Assembly: GCA_002328485.1 (NCBI GenBank)
Contig: DCUF01000055.1
Span: 1 to 5,021 of the forward strand
Direction of reading: 5' to 3'
DNA length: 5,021 nucleotides
Origin: Deltaproteobacteria bacterium UBA2221
GTDB lineage: Bacteria > Desulfobacterota > Syntrophorhabdia > Syntrophorhabdales > WCHB1-27
Shown: positions 4,973 to 5,021 of the stretch, piece by piece
How the letters are laid out: each line of letters starts with the position of its first letter
Numbering within the stretch: the stretch's first letter is position 1
Position numbers and translations under genes: made by a program
Notes under the pieces: generated by a model
Databases searched by the model: none
What the model was told of the DNA's origin: nothing
What the model saw: the letters and a program-made list of their open reading frames with translations, nothing else

Positions 4973-5021
4973 ATGGCAAATGAACCGAACAAGATCATCT
5001 ACTCCATGATCGGGGTAAGCA
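4973..5021 (+). CDS. ettA: Energy-dependent translational throttle protein EttA, N-terminus (partial)
   Basis: Only the first 16 codons are present, reading MANEPNKIIYSMIGVS, and the gene runs off the right edge. The IIYSMIGVS pattern matches the start of EttA-type ABC-F ATPases, where a short strand (F/IxYTM or YSM, then a VSK-like turn) precedes the first nucleotide-binding domain. EttA binds the ribosomal E site and couples early elongation to the cell's ATP level. The Walker motifs that would prove the call lie outside the window. The ribosome binding site is weak: GAAAGG is 12 nt upstream and GGGA is 6 nt upstream. It may be read with the preceding unknown gene, since no terminator is visible between them. 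The identification comes from a short remembered N-terminal pattern. Confidence 0.65.
   Translation, partial: MANEPNKIIYSMIGVS

Noticed and set aside
1..5021. CRISPR array, insertion sequence or phage-like module
   Set aside because: No regularly spaced repeats, transposase, integrase or terminal inverted repeats were seen.

Overview
The window looks like a chromosomal segment from a Gram-negative bacterium, most plausibly one of the anaerobic Desulfobacterota (former Deltaproteobacteria). This rests on a moderately GC-rich composition, an exported TRAP solute receptor, a PilZ protein, and the sequence style of the TRAP proteins and of the partial gene at the right edge. The taxonomic call is inference; no rRNA or other marker gene is present.

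Left edge (1-694). A possible 3' end of an upstream gene is open from base 2 to a TGA at 104-106, with a strong hairpin on its stop codon. About 590 bases without a convincing gene follow. They hold several inverted repeats, a dyad upstream of a promoter, a good sigma-70-type promoter (TTGACA, 16 nt, TATATG; 545-572), and a leader of about 115 nt that can fold at its 5' end.

Centre (695-3624). A complete tripartite TRAP transporter operon, dctP-dctQ-dctM, is translationally coupled: the dctP stop abuts the dctQ start, and dctQ/dctM share ATGA. DctP binds the substrate in the periplasm; DctQ and DctM form the ion-gradient-driven membrane permease. The substrate cannot be read from the sequence, though the conserved DctP arginine suggests a carboxylate. 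A Rho-independent terminator lies 33 nt after dctM.

Right part (3802-5021). A single-domain PilZ protein (putative cyclic di-GMP receptor) is encoded on the minus strand, convergent with the TRAP operon. Divergent from it is a 136-residue helical protein of unknown function. The 285-bp space between them holds a dyad that could be an operator and a possible leaderless promoter for the PilZ gene. The window ends in the first 16 codons of what looks like ettA, the ABC-F translational throttle factor.

Most of the window is conventional. I see no evidence of a wholly new system. The parts least explained are the structured non-coding block before dctP, the unknown helical protein, and the PilZ/unknown divergent pair with its dyad.
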